Source: Tenacibaculum dicentrarchi (GTDB lineage: Bacteria > Bacteroidota > Bacteroidia > Flavobacteriales > Flavobacteriaceae). Taken from it: a stretch of 64,000 nucleotides of DNA. The notes below the pieces were generated by a model. The model made no database searches and was not told the DNA's origin. It saw nothing but the letters and a program-made list of their open reading frames with translations. Positions within the stretch are counted from its first letter, which is position 1. Each line of letters starts with the position of its first letter. The stretch spans positions 2,113,001 through 2,177,000 of the forward strand of contig NZ_OZ038524.1 in assembly GCF_964036635.1 (NCBI RefSeq). Reading direction: 5' to 3'. The translations under genes were made by a program, and so were the position numbers. This document shows, one piece after another, positions 16,239 through 24,565 of this stretch.

Positions 16239-18644
16239 ATGACAAGAAGAATTAAAAAAGTAGCAATTATCGGTTCGGGGATTATGGGAAGCGGTATTGC
16301 ATGTCATTTTGCTAACATTGGCGTTGAAGTCTTATTATTAGACATCGTTCCTAGAGAACTTAACGACAAAGAGAAAGCAAAAGGACTAACGTTAGAAGAC
16401 AAAGCTGTTCGTAATCGTTTGGTTAATGACGCTTTAACGGCTTCTTTAAAATCGAAACCATCGCCAATTTATGCTAAAAAATTTGCTAGTAGAATTACTA
16501 CAGGTAATTTAGAAGACGATATTGCCAAAGTTGCCGATGTTGATTGGATTATGGAAGTTGTTGTTGAACGATTAGATATTAAAAAAATTGTTTTTGAAAA
16601 ATTAGAAAAATACCGTACTCCTGGTACGATTATCTCTTCAAACACTTCAGGGATTCCTATCAAATTTATGAACGAAGGACGAAGCGAAGATTTTCAAAAG
16701 CATTTTGCGGTAACTCACTTTTTTAATCCTCCACGTTATTTAAAATTATTTGAAGTTGTTCCTGGTCCTGACTGTAAACAAGAAGTTACTGATTTCTTAA
16801 TGGATTATGGTTCTAAATTTTTAGGAAAAACTTCGGTTTTAGCTAAAGATACTCCTGCTTTTATTGGTAACAGAATTGGAATCTTCGGGATTCAATCTTT
16901 ATTTCATCAAGTAAAAGAATTAGGTTTAACCGTTGAAGAGGTTGATAAATTAACAGGTCCTGTAATTGGTCGCCCAAAATCGGCAACTTTTAGAACTGTT
17001 GATGTTGTTGGTTTAGACACTTTAGTACACGTTGCAAACGGTATTTACGAAAACTGCCCGAACGACGAAGCACACCATTTATTCAAATTACCAGGTTTCA
17101 TCAATACTATGATGGAAAATAAATGGTTAGGAAGTAAAACAAAACAAGGTTTTTATAAAAAAGTTGTAAACGCTGAAGGGAAGAAAGAAATTTTGACTTT
17201 AGATTTAGAAACGATGGAATATCGTTCTAAAAAACGTGCGAAATTTGCAACTTTAGAATTAACAAAAACTATTGATAAACCAATTGACAGATTTAAAGTG
17301 TTGGTTGGCGGAAAAGATAAAGCGGGAGAGTTTTACCGTAAAAACTTCGCAGCAATGTTTGCCTATGTTCAAAATAGGATTCCAGAAATTTCTGACGAAT
17401 TGTATAAAATTGACGATGCCATGAAAGCTGGTTTCGGTTGGGAAAATGGGCCTTTCGAAATTTGGGATGCCGTTGGTATCGAAAAAGGTATCGAATTAAT
17501 GAAAGCCGAAGGAAACCAACCTGCTACTTGGATTACCGAAATGGTTGCAAATGGGCAAAAATCTTTTTATTCTGTTAAAGAAGGAGCTACCTATTTTTAT
17601 GATGTTTCTGCAAAAGCACAACTAAAAAAACCAGGGCAAGATTCATTTATCATTTTAGATAATATCAGAAAAACAAAAGAGGTCTTTAAAAATTCTGGCG
17701 TTGTTATTGAAGATTTAGGTGATGGTATTTTAAATTGTGAATTTCAATCTAAAATGAACACTATTGGTGGCGATGTTTTAGCAGGATTAAACAAAGCAAT
17801 TGATTTAGCTGAAAAAGATTTCCAAGGATTAGTTGTTGGTAATCAAGGAGCAAATTTCTCGGTTGGAGCAAATATCGGAATGATATTTATGATGGCTGTT
17901 GAACAAGAATATGACGAATTAAATATGGCTATTAAGTATTTTCAAGATACGATGATGCGTATGCGTTATTCTTCAATTCCTACCATTGCTGCGCCTCACG
18001 GAATGTCGTTAGGTGGTGGATGTGAATTATCATTACATGCCGATAAAGTGGTTGCCGCTGCTGAAACTTACATGGGATTAGTAGAATTTGGTGTTGGAGT
18101 TATCCCTGGTGGTGGTGGTTCAAAAGAAATGGCGTTGCGTGCTTCCGATACGTTCCGTACAGGAGATGTTCAGTTAAACGTATTACAAGAATATTTCTTA
18201 ACTATTGGTATGGCAAAAGTAAGTACCTCAGCACATGAAGCTTTCGATTTAGGCTTATTACAAAAAGGAAAAGATGTTGTTGTAGTAAACAGAGAGCGTC
18301 AAATTGCACAAGCTAAAAAACACGCCGTATTAATGGCAGAAGCTGGTTATACACAACCTGTAAAACGTGAAGATATTTTAGTTTTAGGAAAACAAGCCTT
18401 AGGTGCTTTTATGGTCGCTACCGATTCTATGCAAGCTAGTAGATTCATATCAGAACACGACCAAAAAATCGCCAATAAACTAGCGTATGTAATGGCTGGT
18501 GGAGATTTATCAGAACCAACAAAAGTTTCTGAACAGTATTTATTAAACCTAGAGCGTGAAGCATTTTTAAGTTTAACAACAGAGCGTAAATCATTAGAAC
18601 GTATTCAACAAATGTTGAAAACAGGAAAACCATTACGTAACTAA
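16239..18644 (+). CDS. fadN: Bifunctional 3-hydroxyacyl-CoA dehydrogenase / enoyl-CoA hydratase (FadN type)
   Basis: An 801-residue two-step enzyme of fatty acid beta-oxidation. The N-terminal NAD-binding domain has GSGIMGSGIACHFA (~11-24) and HFFNPPRYLKLFEVVPG with the catalytic His. The C-terminal half (~490-720) is a crotonase domain with GVNFSVGANIG-like NFSVGANIG and PHGMSLGGGCELSLHAD. Dehydrogenase before hydratase is the reverse of E. coli FadB/FadJ and matches Bacillus FadN (YusL), which is also ~790 residues. It is followed by thiolase and acyl-CoA dehydrogenase genes in the Bacillus fadNAE order. Confidence 0.9.
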   Translation: MTRRIKKVAIIGSGIMGSGIACHFANIGVEVLLLDIVPRELNDKEKAKGLTLEDKAVRNRLVNDALTASLKSKPSPIYAKKFASRITTGNLEDDIAKVADVDWIMEVVVERLDIKKIVFEKLEKYRTPGTIISSNTSGIPIKFMNEGRSEDFQKHFAVTHFFNPPRYLKLFEVVPGPDCKQEVTDFLMDYGSKFLGKTSVLAKDTPAFIGNRIGIFGIQSLFHQVKELGLTVEEVDKLTGPVIGRPKSATFRTVDVVGLDTLVHVANGIYENCPNDEAHHLFKLPGFINTMMENKWLGSKTKQGFYKKVVNAEGKKEILTLDLETMEYRSKKRAKFATLELTKTIDKPIDRFKVLVGGKDKAGEFYRKNFAAMFAYVQNRIPEISDELYKIDDAMKAGFGWENGPFEIWDAVGIEKGIELMKAEGNQPATWITEMVANGQKSFYSVKEGATYFYDVSAKAQLKKPGQDSFIILDNIRKTKEVFKNSGVVIEDLGDGILNCEFQSKMNTIGGDVLAGLNKAIDLAEKDFQGLVVGNQGANFSVGANIGMIFMMAVEQEYDELNMAIKYFQDTMMRMRYSSIPTIAAPHGMSLGGGCELSLHADKVVAAAETYMGLVEFGVGVIPGGGGSKEMALRASDTFRTGDVQLNVLQEYFLTIGMAKVSTSAHEAFDLGLLQKGKDVVVVNRERQIAQAKKHAVLMAEAGYTQPVKREDILVLGKQALGAFMVATDSMQASRFISEHDQKIANKLAYVMAGGDLSEPTKVSEQYLLNLEREAFLSLTTERKSLERIQQMLKTGKPLRN

Positions 18645-18671
18645 ACTTCACCCTAAAACATCAGAAGAAAA

Positions 18672-19862
18672 ATGAAAACAGCATATATAGTACAAGGATA
18701 TAGAACCGCTATCGGAAAATCAAAAAGAGGAGCATTTCGCTTTAAAAGAGCCGATGAACTAGCGGCAGAAACCATTGAATATTTAATGGAAAAGTTACCC
18801 GATTTTGACAAAACTCGTATTGACGATGTTATTGTTGGTAACGCAATGCCTGAGGGTTCGCAAGGATTAAATATGGCACGTTTAATTTCTTTAATGGGAT
18901 TAAAAATTGATGACGTTCCAGGAGTAACGGTAAATCGTTTTTGTTCATCAGGATTAGAAACTATCGGTATGGCAGTGGCTAAAATTCAGTCAGGAATGGC
19001 AGAATGTATTATCGCTGGTGGTGCCGAAAGCATGAGTTCTGTACCAATGACAGGTTTTAAACCAGAATTAAATTATGATGTAGTTGCTGATGGGCATGCT
19101 GATTATTATTGGGGAATGGGAAATACTGCCGAAGCGGTTGCTGAAAAATATAATATTTCTCGTAAAGACCAAGATGAATTTGCTTTAAATTCACACTTAA
19201 AAGCATTAAGAGCACAAGCTGAAAATCGTTTTCAAGACCAAATAGTTCCTATTGAAGTGGAAGAAACCTATGTTAATTCGAACGGAAAAAAAGCCACTAG
19301 AAAATATACCGTAACAAAAGATGAAGGACCTCGTAAAGGTTCAAATATTGCTGGTTTAGAGCGTTTACGCCCTGTATTTGCTACAAACGGAAGTGTTACC
19401 GCTGGAAATTCATCACAAACAAGTGATGGAGCAGCATTTGTAATGGTGATGAGTGAAGATATGGTGAAAGAATTAAACATCAAACCAATTGCTCGTATGG
19501 TAAGTTATGCTGCTGCTGGTGTACCGCCAAAAATTATGGGAATTGGTCCTGTTGCAGCTATTCCAAAAGCATTAAAACAAGCAGGATTAAAACAAGAAGA
19601 CATCAGTTTAATTGAATTAAACGAAGCATTTGCTTCGCAATCATTAGCGGTAATTCGTGAATTAGGATTAGACGCAGACATCATTAACGTAAATGGTGGT
19701 GCTATTGCCTTAGGACATCCTTTAGGTTGTACAGGTGCTAAATTATCGGTACAATTATTCGATGAAATGCGTAAACGCAATATGCAAGGAAAATATGGAA
19801 TGGTAACCATGTGTGTAGGAACTGGGCAAGGTGCTGCTGGTATTTTCGAATTCTTAAACTAA
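18672..19862 (+). CDS. fadA: Acetyl-CoA C-acyltransferase (3-ketoacyl-CoA thiolase)
   Basis: A 396-residue thiolase that cleaves 3-ketoacyl-CoA with CoA. The catalytic residues are Cys91 (NRFCSSGLETI), His349 (GHPLGCTGA) and Cys381 (TMCVGTGQG), with NEAFA supporting the oxyanion region. It starts 27 bp after fadN, with no terminator between. Length and motifs are standard for degradative thiolases. Confidence 0.92.
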   Translation: MKTAYIVQGYRTAIGKSKRGAFRFKRADELAAETIEYLMEKLPDFDKTRIDDVIVGNAMPEGSQGLNMARLISLMGLKIDDVPGVTVNRFCSSGLETIGMAVAKIQSGMAECIIAGGAESMSSVPMTGFKPELNYDVVADGHADYYWGMGNTAEAVAEKYNISRKDQDEFALNSHLKALRAQAENRFQDQIVPIEVEETYVNSNGKKATRKYTVTKDEGPRKGSNIAGLERLRPVFATNGSVTAGNSSQTSDGAAFVMVMSEDMVKELNIKPIARMVSYAAAGVPPKIMGIGPVAAIPKALKQAGLKQEDISLIELNEAFASQSLAVIRELGLDADIINVNGGAIALGHPLGCTGAKLSVQLFDEMRKRNMQGKYGMVTMCVGTGQGAAGIFEFLN

Positions 19863-19886
19863 ACTAACAATTAAAACAAAACAAAA

Positions 19887-21683
19887 ATGGCAGATTTATT
19901 AAGAGGAGGACAATTTTTAGTAAAAGAAACAAATTGTGAAGATGTTTTTACTCCAGAAGATTTTACCGAAGAGCAAAAAATGATGAAAGAAGCGGTTATG
20001 GAATTTAACGACCGTGAAATAATCCCTCATAAAGCAAGTTTTGAAAAGAAAAATTATGCTTTAACCGAAGAAACGATGCGTAAAGCTGGTGAATTAGGTT
20101 TTTTAGGTGTTGCTGTTCCTGAAGCTTACGGCGGATTAGGAATGGGATTTGTTTCTACCATGCTAACCTGTGATTATATTTCAAGCGGAACAGGTTCTTT
20201 TAGTACTGCTTTCGGTGCACACACAGGTATTGGAACGATGCCAATTACTTTATACGGAACCGAAGCTCAAAAACAAAAATATGTTCCAAAATTAGCAACA
20301 GGTGAATGGTTTGGTGCTTACTGTTTAACAGAACCAGGTGCTGGTTCAGATGCTAATTCAGGAAAAACAACCGCTACCCTATCGGAAGATGGAACGCATT
20401 ATAAAATTAACGGACAAAAAATGTGGATTTCAAACGCAGGTTTTTGTAACGTTATGATTGTATTTGCTCGTATTGAAGATGATAAAAACATTACTGGTTT
20501 TATCGTTGAATATGACAAAGAAAATACAAATGGAATTACGTTAGGTGAAGAAGAGCATAAATTAGGAATCCGTGCTTCTTCTACCCGTCAGGTATTTTAC
20601 AATGATACAATTGTGCCGATTGAAAATATGTTATCAGCAAGAGGAAATGGTTTTAAAATTGCCATGAATGCCTTAAATGTTGGGCGTATTAAATTAGCTG
20701 CTGCTTGTTTAGATTCTCAAAGAAGAGTTACTACAATTGCAATTAATTACGCAAATGAGCGTAAGCAATTTAAAACTTCAATTTCTGAATTTGGTGCTAT
20801 CAAAATGAAATTAGCCGATATGGCAACCAACGCCTATGTAGGGGAATCAGCATCGTATAGAGCTGCTAAAAATATTGAAGATAGAATTGCATTACGTGAA
20901 GCCGAAGGAAATACGCATCAAGAAGCGGAATTAAAAGGTGTGGAAGAATATGCTATTGAATGTTCTATTTTAAAAGTGGCTGTTTCTGAAGATGTACAAG
21001 CGTGTGCTGACGAAGGAATTCAAATTTTTGGAGGTATGGGATTCTCAGAAGAAACTCCTATGGAATCGGCTTGGAGAGATGCGCGTATTGCTCGTATTTA
21101 CGAAGGAACGAACGAAATTAACAGATTACTTTCTGTTGGAATGTTGGTTAAAAAAGCGATGAAAGGTCATGTAGATTTATTAAATCCTGCAATGGCTGTT
21201 GGCGAAGAATTATTAGGTATTCCTTCTTTTGATACGCCTGATTATTCTGAATTATTTGCAGAAGAAAAAGAAATGGTTGCTAAATTAAAGAAAGTTTTCT
21301 TAATGGTTGCAGGGTCTGCAATTCAGAAATTTGGTACCGAATTAGAGCAGCATCAACAATTATTAACCGCGGCTTCTAATATTTTAATTGAAACCTATAT
21401 GGCAGAATCTGCTATTTTGAGAACTGAAAAAAACGCCAAACGTTTTGGTAAAGATTCTCAAAAAGAACAGATTGCGATGACGCAATTATATTTATATAAT
21501 GCGGTAGATATCATCATTAAAAATGCTAAAGAAGGTATTGTTTCTTTTGCACAAGGTGATGAGCAACGTATGATGTTAATGGGCTTAAAACGTTTTACAA
21601 AATACGCAAATCAGCCAAACGTAATTGGATTACGTAACATGATTGCTGAAAAATTAAAAGCAGAAAATAAATACTGTTTCTAA
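19887..21683 (+). CDS. fadE: Acyl-CoA dehydrogenase (FadE/YusJ type)
   Basis: A 598-residue FAD enzyme introducing the trans-2 double bond. Motifs seen are YCLTEPGAGSDANS and MWISNAGFCNVMIVFARI (substrate/FAD contacts), GRIKLAAACLDSQRR, and IQIFGGMGFSEETPMESAWRDARIARIYEGTNEI with the catalytic Glu. The ~200-residue C-terminal extension is that of the long Bacillus FadE (594 aa) and very-long-chain enzymes. It is the third enzyme gene of the operon, 24 bp after fadA, and is closed by a strong terminator. An electron-transfer flavoprotein must be encoded elsewhere. Confidence 0.92.
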   Translation: MADLLRGGQFLVKETNCEDVFTPEDFTEEQKMMKEAVMEFNDREIIPHKASFEKKNYALTEETMRKAGELGFLGVAVPEAYGGLGMGFVSTMLTCDYISSGTGSFSTAFGAHTGIGTMPITLYGTEAQKQKYVPKLATGEWFGAYCLTEPGAGSDANSGKTTATLSEDGTHYKINGQKMWISNAGFCNVMIVFARIEDDKNITGFIVEYDKENTNGITLGEEEHKLGIRASSTRQVFYNDTIVPIENMLSARGNGFKIAMNALNVGRIKLAAACLDSQRRVTTIAINYANERKQFKTSISEFGAIKMKLADMATNAYVGESASYRAAKNIEDRIALREAEGNTHQEAELKGVEEYAIECSILKVAVSEDVQACADEGIQIFGGMGFSEETPMESAWRDARIARIYEGTNEINRLLSVGMLVKKAMKGHVDLLNPAMAVGEELLGIPSFDTPDYSELFAEEKEMVAKLKKVFLMVAGSAIQKFGTELEQHQQLLTAASNILIETYMAESAILRTEKNAKRFGKDSQKEQIAMTQLYLYNAVDIIIKNAKEGIVSFAQGDEQRMMLMGLKRFTKYANQPNVIGLRNMIAEKLKAENKYCF

Positions 21684-21780
21684 ATAAATAAGATATCAGG
21701 GCAGTAACTGTTTTGATATCTTATATAAAAAATCTTCTAAAACTCTTCATAATAAGTTTTAGAATTTAGTTGTTTGTTTA

Positions 21781-21810
21781 AAAGGTCGTCAATTTATTTT
21801 GACGACCTTT
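21781..21810 (+). terminator. Terminator of the fad operon
   Basis: A perfect 12-bp stem (AAAGGTCGTCAA / TTGACGACCTTT) with a 6-nt loop followed by seven T. Confidence 0.92.
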
Positions 21811-21881
21811 TTTTGTTGAAAGAATTAATGCTAAATTAGTTTTTAAAACCAAAACTTCTTAAAAACTGTTATAAAGAAAGA

Positions 21882-22841
21882 ATGAAAACATACAAATTAA
21901 AAGTACCCGTGTATATTTCTACTGAAAAAAAAGACGAATCAACAACAATTACTTTTAAAGAACTTGTATTTTCAAAAGATTTATTAATTAATAATCTCAT
22001 TGATAAAATTAATGTCTTTAACAAAGAAAAAAAACCAATAACAAAAGATAAAAGAAATAAATCTATTACGCAAAATATTGAAAAAGTAGCATTTGAAAAA
22101 ATTTCATTTGGTAACGATTCTGGTTTACTTCTCAGGGTTACCTCATTTATAACTAATCATTTTGATGGATATGTAGAAACTATAGAAAAAGTAAAACTTA
22201 AAAAAACAGATAAAATAGGAAGTAAAAATTATATTTTTATTTTATATCCACATACATTTGGAGTCAATAAACTACAATTCAAATGGATAATTTTTTTATA
22301 TGAAGACCCTAATAAAAACAATAGTGAAATAGTAAATGCTTCTAAAATGGTATTAAAAGACATTTTAGATATTGAAATCAAGAATATAAAATTAAATGAT
22401 ATAATTAGTCGATTTAAAAAAAATAAAATTATCCCTGAATTATCTTTAAAACTTTCGTCATTCGAATTTGATGAAAATGATGAAGATTATCATTTTCACG
22501 AATATGTTACTGAAAGTAAATCATCAAAAATTAAAGAAACCGTTTATAAAGACATACCTTTAGATAAAGTTAAAAAAATAATTGAAGACACTAAAATTTT
22601 TAAATTCTTTTCAAAAAGAAGTCTAAAAATAACTAATGGTAAGCAACAATTTAAAATAGAACAAAATTCAATAGATGAAGTCATAGAAAAAATTAATGAA
22701 GTAGCAGAAGAATCATATAATTTTTCTACAGAAATCACTTCTAATGAAATTGAAAATGATGAAATTTACAAAACATCGTTTATTATAAAAAAACTGCAAC
22801 CAGTTATTGAAAATTTTCTTGGATATAATGACGACTTGTAA
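21882..22841 (+). CDS. Unrecognised cytosolic protein, first gene of a two-gene cassette
   Basis: A 319-residue protein, Lys- and Ile-rich, with no signal peptide or membrane segment. I do not recognise a family. Visible features are a hydrophobic beta-rich core around residues 80-150 (SGLLLRVTSFITNHFDGYVE, then YIFILYPHTFG and WIIFLYEDP), an acidic, His-containing stretch near 205 (DENDEDYHFHEY), and helical, charged ends. The base composition is more A/T-rich than the flanking metabolic genes. It overlaps or abuts the small membrane-protein gene that follows. An accessory (perhaps defence-type) two-gene unit is a possibility, not a demonstration. Confidence 0.55.
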   Translation: MKTYKLKVPVYISTEKKDESTTITFKELVFSKDLLINNLIDKINVFNKEKKPITKDKRNKSITQNIEKVAFEKISFGNDSGLLLRVTSFITNHFDGYVETIEKVKLKKTDKIGSKNYIFILYPHTFGVNKLQFKWIIFLYEDPNKNNSEIVNASKMVLKDILDIEIKNIKLNDIISRFKKNKIIPELSLKLSSFEFDENDEDYHFHEYVTESKSSKIKETVYKDIPLDKVKKIIEDTKIFKFFSKRSLKITNGKQQFKIEQNSIDEVIEKINEVAEESYNFSTEITSNEIENDEIYKTSFIIKKLQPVIENFLGYNDDL

Positions 22842-22842
22842 T

Positions 22843-23247
22843 ATGATTGAGCAAATAAATAATTATGGTAATATTAATCTTGCTTTTCTAGGGATAAGTT
22901 TGACTATATTTACTGTATTATATTCTTTCATCTTAAACTATCGTGAAAATTTAAAACACCAAATAAAGGAAGTTTTTAATGGTAATAATTCACCTAGCAT
23001 TAAACAAAAAATTTCGTTTTTAAAGAGAAATATCCGAAGTTTAAAAAAAGTGAATTTTTATTTAAAACTATTAATTATTTCAACCTTTCTATTATTTACA
23101 ACTTCACAAGTAATTATAGATTTTGTAGATTGTCATTATTTTTTAAAAATATATTCATTAATATTTAAAGTGATTTTTTATATCAAAATATTATATTGTT
23201 CCATAATACTTTTTGAAATATTTAGATATTATGAAAAACACACATGA
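22843..23247 (+). CDS. Small three-helix membrane protein, second gene of the cassette
   Basis: About 134 residues from the ATG at 22843, which lies 1 bp after the stop of the previous gene; an ATG at 22828 in the same frame would overlap it by 14 bp. Three hydrophobic segments are visible (LAFLGISLTIFTVLYSFIL, KLLIISTFLLFTTSQVII, VIFYIKILYCSIILFEIF), with a basic cytosolic loop between the first two. No family recognised. Coupling to the cytosolic partner suggests a membrane-anchored pair. Confidence 0.55.
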   Translation: MIEQINNYGNINLAFLGISLTIFTVLYSFILNYRENLKHQIKEVFNGNNSPSIKQKISFLKRNIRSLKKVNFYLKLLIISTFLLFTTSQVIIDFVDCHYFLKIYSLIFKVIFYIKILYCSIILFEIFRYYEKHT

Positions 23248-23260
23248 TTACACTCACAAA

Positions 23261-23291
23261 AAAAAAGCCTCCGTCAAACGGAGGCTTTTTT
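23261..23291. terminator. Bidirectional terminator
   Basis: A perfect 14-bp stem (AAAAAAGCCTCCGT / ACGGAGGCTTTTTT) with a 3-nt loop separates the two-gene cassette from the convergent purM gene. Confidence 0.92.
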
Positions 23292-23313
23292 CATCTATAT
23301 AAAACACTTTTAG

Positions 23314-24492
23314 TTAATAATTAAAAGTACCAAACTCACTATTTATGGTCAATTTTTTAGTTTCAGAAGCTTCTACCCTACCTACAATTTGAGCATTTAC
23401 ATTATACGATTTTGAAATCGCTATAATATCGTCGGCAACCTCTGGCGATACATAAATTTCCATTCTATGCCCACAGTTAAACACCTGATACATTTCTTTC
23501 CAATCTGTTTTTGATTGCTCTTGTATCAATTTAAATAAAGGCGGAACAGCAAACATGTTATCTTTTACAATATGTAATTCATCAACAAAATGTAAAATTT
23601 TAGTTTGCGCGCCACCAGAACAATGAATCATTCCGTGAACCGTATCAGCATTAAATTTCGATAAAATCTCTTTAATAATAGGTGCGTATGTTCTTGTTGG
23701 CGATAACACTAATTTACCCGCATCGATTGGCGAATTTTCAACAGCATCTGTTAATTTTGTTTTTCCTGAATACACTAAATCCGCAGGAACAGCCGCATCA
23801 AAACTCTCCGGATATTTAGCTGCTAAATAGTTATCAAAAACATCATGCCTTGCCGATGTTAATCCGTTAGAACCCATTCCACCATTATACTGTGTTTCAT
23901 AAGTTGCCTGCCCGAAAGACTCTAAACCAACAATTACATCGCCTGCTTTAATGTTTGCGTTGTCAATTACATCAGTACGTTTCATACGTGCTGTTACGGT
24001 AGAATCTACAATAATAGTGCGTACTAAATCACCAACATCGGCAGTTTCGCCACCTGTTGAATGAATCGTTACACCAAAACCTTTTAAATCGTCGATTAAC
24101 TCTTCAGTTCCGTTGATAATTGCTGATAAAACTTCGCCAGGGATTTTACTTTTGTTACGTCCAATTGTGCTAGAAAGTAGTATGTTATCGGTTGCTCCAA
24201 CGCATAATAAATCATCAATATTCATGATTAACGCATCTTGTGCAATTCCTTTCCAAACAGAAATATCGCCTGTTTCTTTCCAATACATATAGGCTAATGA
24301 CGATTTTGTTCCTGCACCATCGGCGTGCATTATTAAACAATAATCTTCATCATTGGTTAAATAATCAGGTACAATTTTACAAAAAGCCTTTGGAAATAAC
24401 CCTTTGTCAATATTTTTTATAGCATTATGAACATCTTCTTTAGATGCCGATACGCCTCGTTGTGCGTAGCGTTTAGATACTTCGTTACTCAT
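23314..24492 (-). CDS. purM: AIR synthase (phosphoribosylformylglycinamidine cyclo-ligase)
   Basis: A 392-residue PurM-fold enzyme forming 5-aminoimidazole ribonucleotide in purine synthesis. It starts with RYAQRGVSASKEDVHNAI (ATP-binding N-terminal segment) and has HADGAGTKSSLAY and THSTGGETADVGDL-like IHSTGGETADVGDL, both typical of PurM. It is longer than the ~345-residue E. coli enzyme, as in the Bacteroidota variant. A TAAATTTG -7 box reads on the minus strand at 24514-24521. It stands alone and not in a pur operon. Confidence 0.85.
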   Translation of the reverse strand: MSNEVSKRYAQRGVSASKEDVHNAIKNIDKGLFPKAFCKIVPDYLTNDEDYCLIMHADGAGTKSSLAYMYWKETGDISVWKGIAQDALIMNIDDLLCVGATDNILLSSTIGRNKSKIPGEVLSAIINGTEELIDDLKGFGVTIHSTGGETADVGDLVRTIIVDSTVTARMKRTDVIDNANIKAGDVIVGLESFGQATYETQYNGGMGSNGLTSARHDVFDNYLAAKYPESFDAAVPADLVYSGKTKLTDAVENSPIDAGKLVLSPTRTYAPIIKEILSKFNADTVHGMIHCSGGAQTKILHFVDELHIVKDNMFAVPPLFKLIQEQSKTDWKEMYQVFNCGHRMEIYVSPEVADDIIAISKSYNVNAQIVGRVEASETKKLTINSEFGTFNY

Positions 24493-24513
24493 GTGTTATG
24501 TTGTTGTTAATTG

Positions 24514-24521
24514 CAAATTTA
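24514..24521 (-). promoter_or_regulatory. Putative -7 box of purM
   Basis: The minus strand reads TAAATTTG (TAnnTTTG), 22 bp before the purM ATG. Confidence 0.5.
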
Positions 24522-24565
24522 ACAGAATTCAAAAGGGTTTCCTATTTAATTTTTAGTTAATTGTT

